A stretch of DNA of 6,350 nucleotides, from contig CAMYMO010000465.1 in the NCBI GenBank assembly GCA_947259425.1, forward strand, positions 1-6,350. Direction: 5' to 3'. Shown piece after piece: positions 6,241-6,350 of this stretch. This DNA comes from an uncultured Ectothiorhodospiraceae bacterium (GTDB taxonomy: Bacteria > Pseudomonadota > Gammaproteobacteria > UBA6429 > Thiohalophilaceae). Made by a program: the position numbers and the translations under genes. The stretch's first letter is position 1, and every line of letters starts with the position of its first letter. The notes beneath the pieces were generated by a model that saw nothing but the letters and a program-made list of their open reading frames with translations, had not been told where the DNA came from and made no database searches.

Positions 6241-6350
6241 TTACATCATGCCGCCCATTCCACCCATACCGCCCATGCCGCCCATATCAGGCATGCCTGC
6301 GCCAGCACCGGCGTCGTCACTTGGTACGTCAGCGACCATGGCTTCGGTAG
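6241..6350 (-). CDS. groEL: Chaperonin GroEL, C-terminal end (partial, runs off right edge)
   Basis: Only the last 35 codons and the stop are in the window. The peptide runs TEAMVADVPSDD, then an Ala/Gly stretch, then MPDMGGMGGMGGMGGMM. The TEAMVAD segment and the (GGM)4M tail are the standard ending of GroEL, the 14-subunit ATP-driven folding chamber; the flexible tail projects into the cavity floor. As the distal gene of a presumed groES-groEL operon, it is followed by a strong terminator. Nothing about the ATPase or apical domains can be judged here. Confidence 0.96.
   Translation of the reverse strand, partial: TEAMVADVPSDDAGAGAGMPDMGGMGGMGGMGGMM

Overview
The window looks like chromosome of a gammaproteobacterium (Gram-negative, LPS-making). 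The evidence is a bifunctional glutamine synthetase adenylyltransferase (GlnE), a heptose kinase of LPS core synthesis (HldE), a GroEL with a GGM-rich tail, and a lipobox-type lipoprotein. I cannot name a genus from the sequence. Every supported gene lies on the minus strand, so the window reads right to left as transcribed.

Right edge (6183-6350): the last 35 codons of groEL, then a textbook intrinsic terminator. Next (5142-6024) comes a compact two-gene unit: a 47-residue lipoprotein with a tryptophan-periodic acidic tail, and 22 bases later a 238-residue secreted protein. The second protein has a signal peptide, about six heptads of coiled coil with Asn in three consecutive 'd' positions, and a beta-rich C-terminal domain with two cysteines. 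I do not recognise a characterised function for either. This pair is the accessory, least explained part of the window, and a hairpin (5101-5124) follows it.

The gap at 4883-5141 has no confident gene. It holds a frame encoding two hydrophobic segments, possibly the remnant of a membrane protein gene, along with candidate promoter and leader elements of glnE.

Left two thirds (1-4882): four housekeeping genes in a row, glnE, ilvE, a small zf-CHCC zinc-finger gene and hldE (cut by the window edge), separated by 26, 60 and 50 bases. They probably share at least some transcription. They link control of nitrogen assimilation (GlnE modifies glutamine synthetase), the glutamate-dependent last step of branched-chain amino acid synthesis (IlvE), and ADP-heptose supply for LPS (HldE). 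I see no insertion sequence, CRISPR array, tRNA or rRNA.
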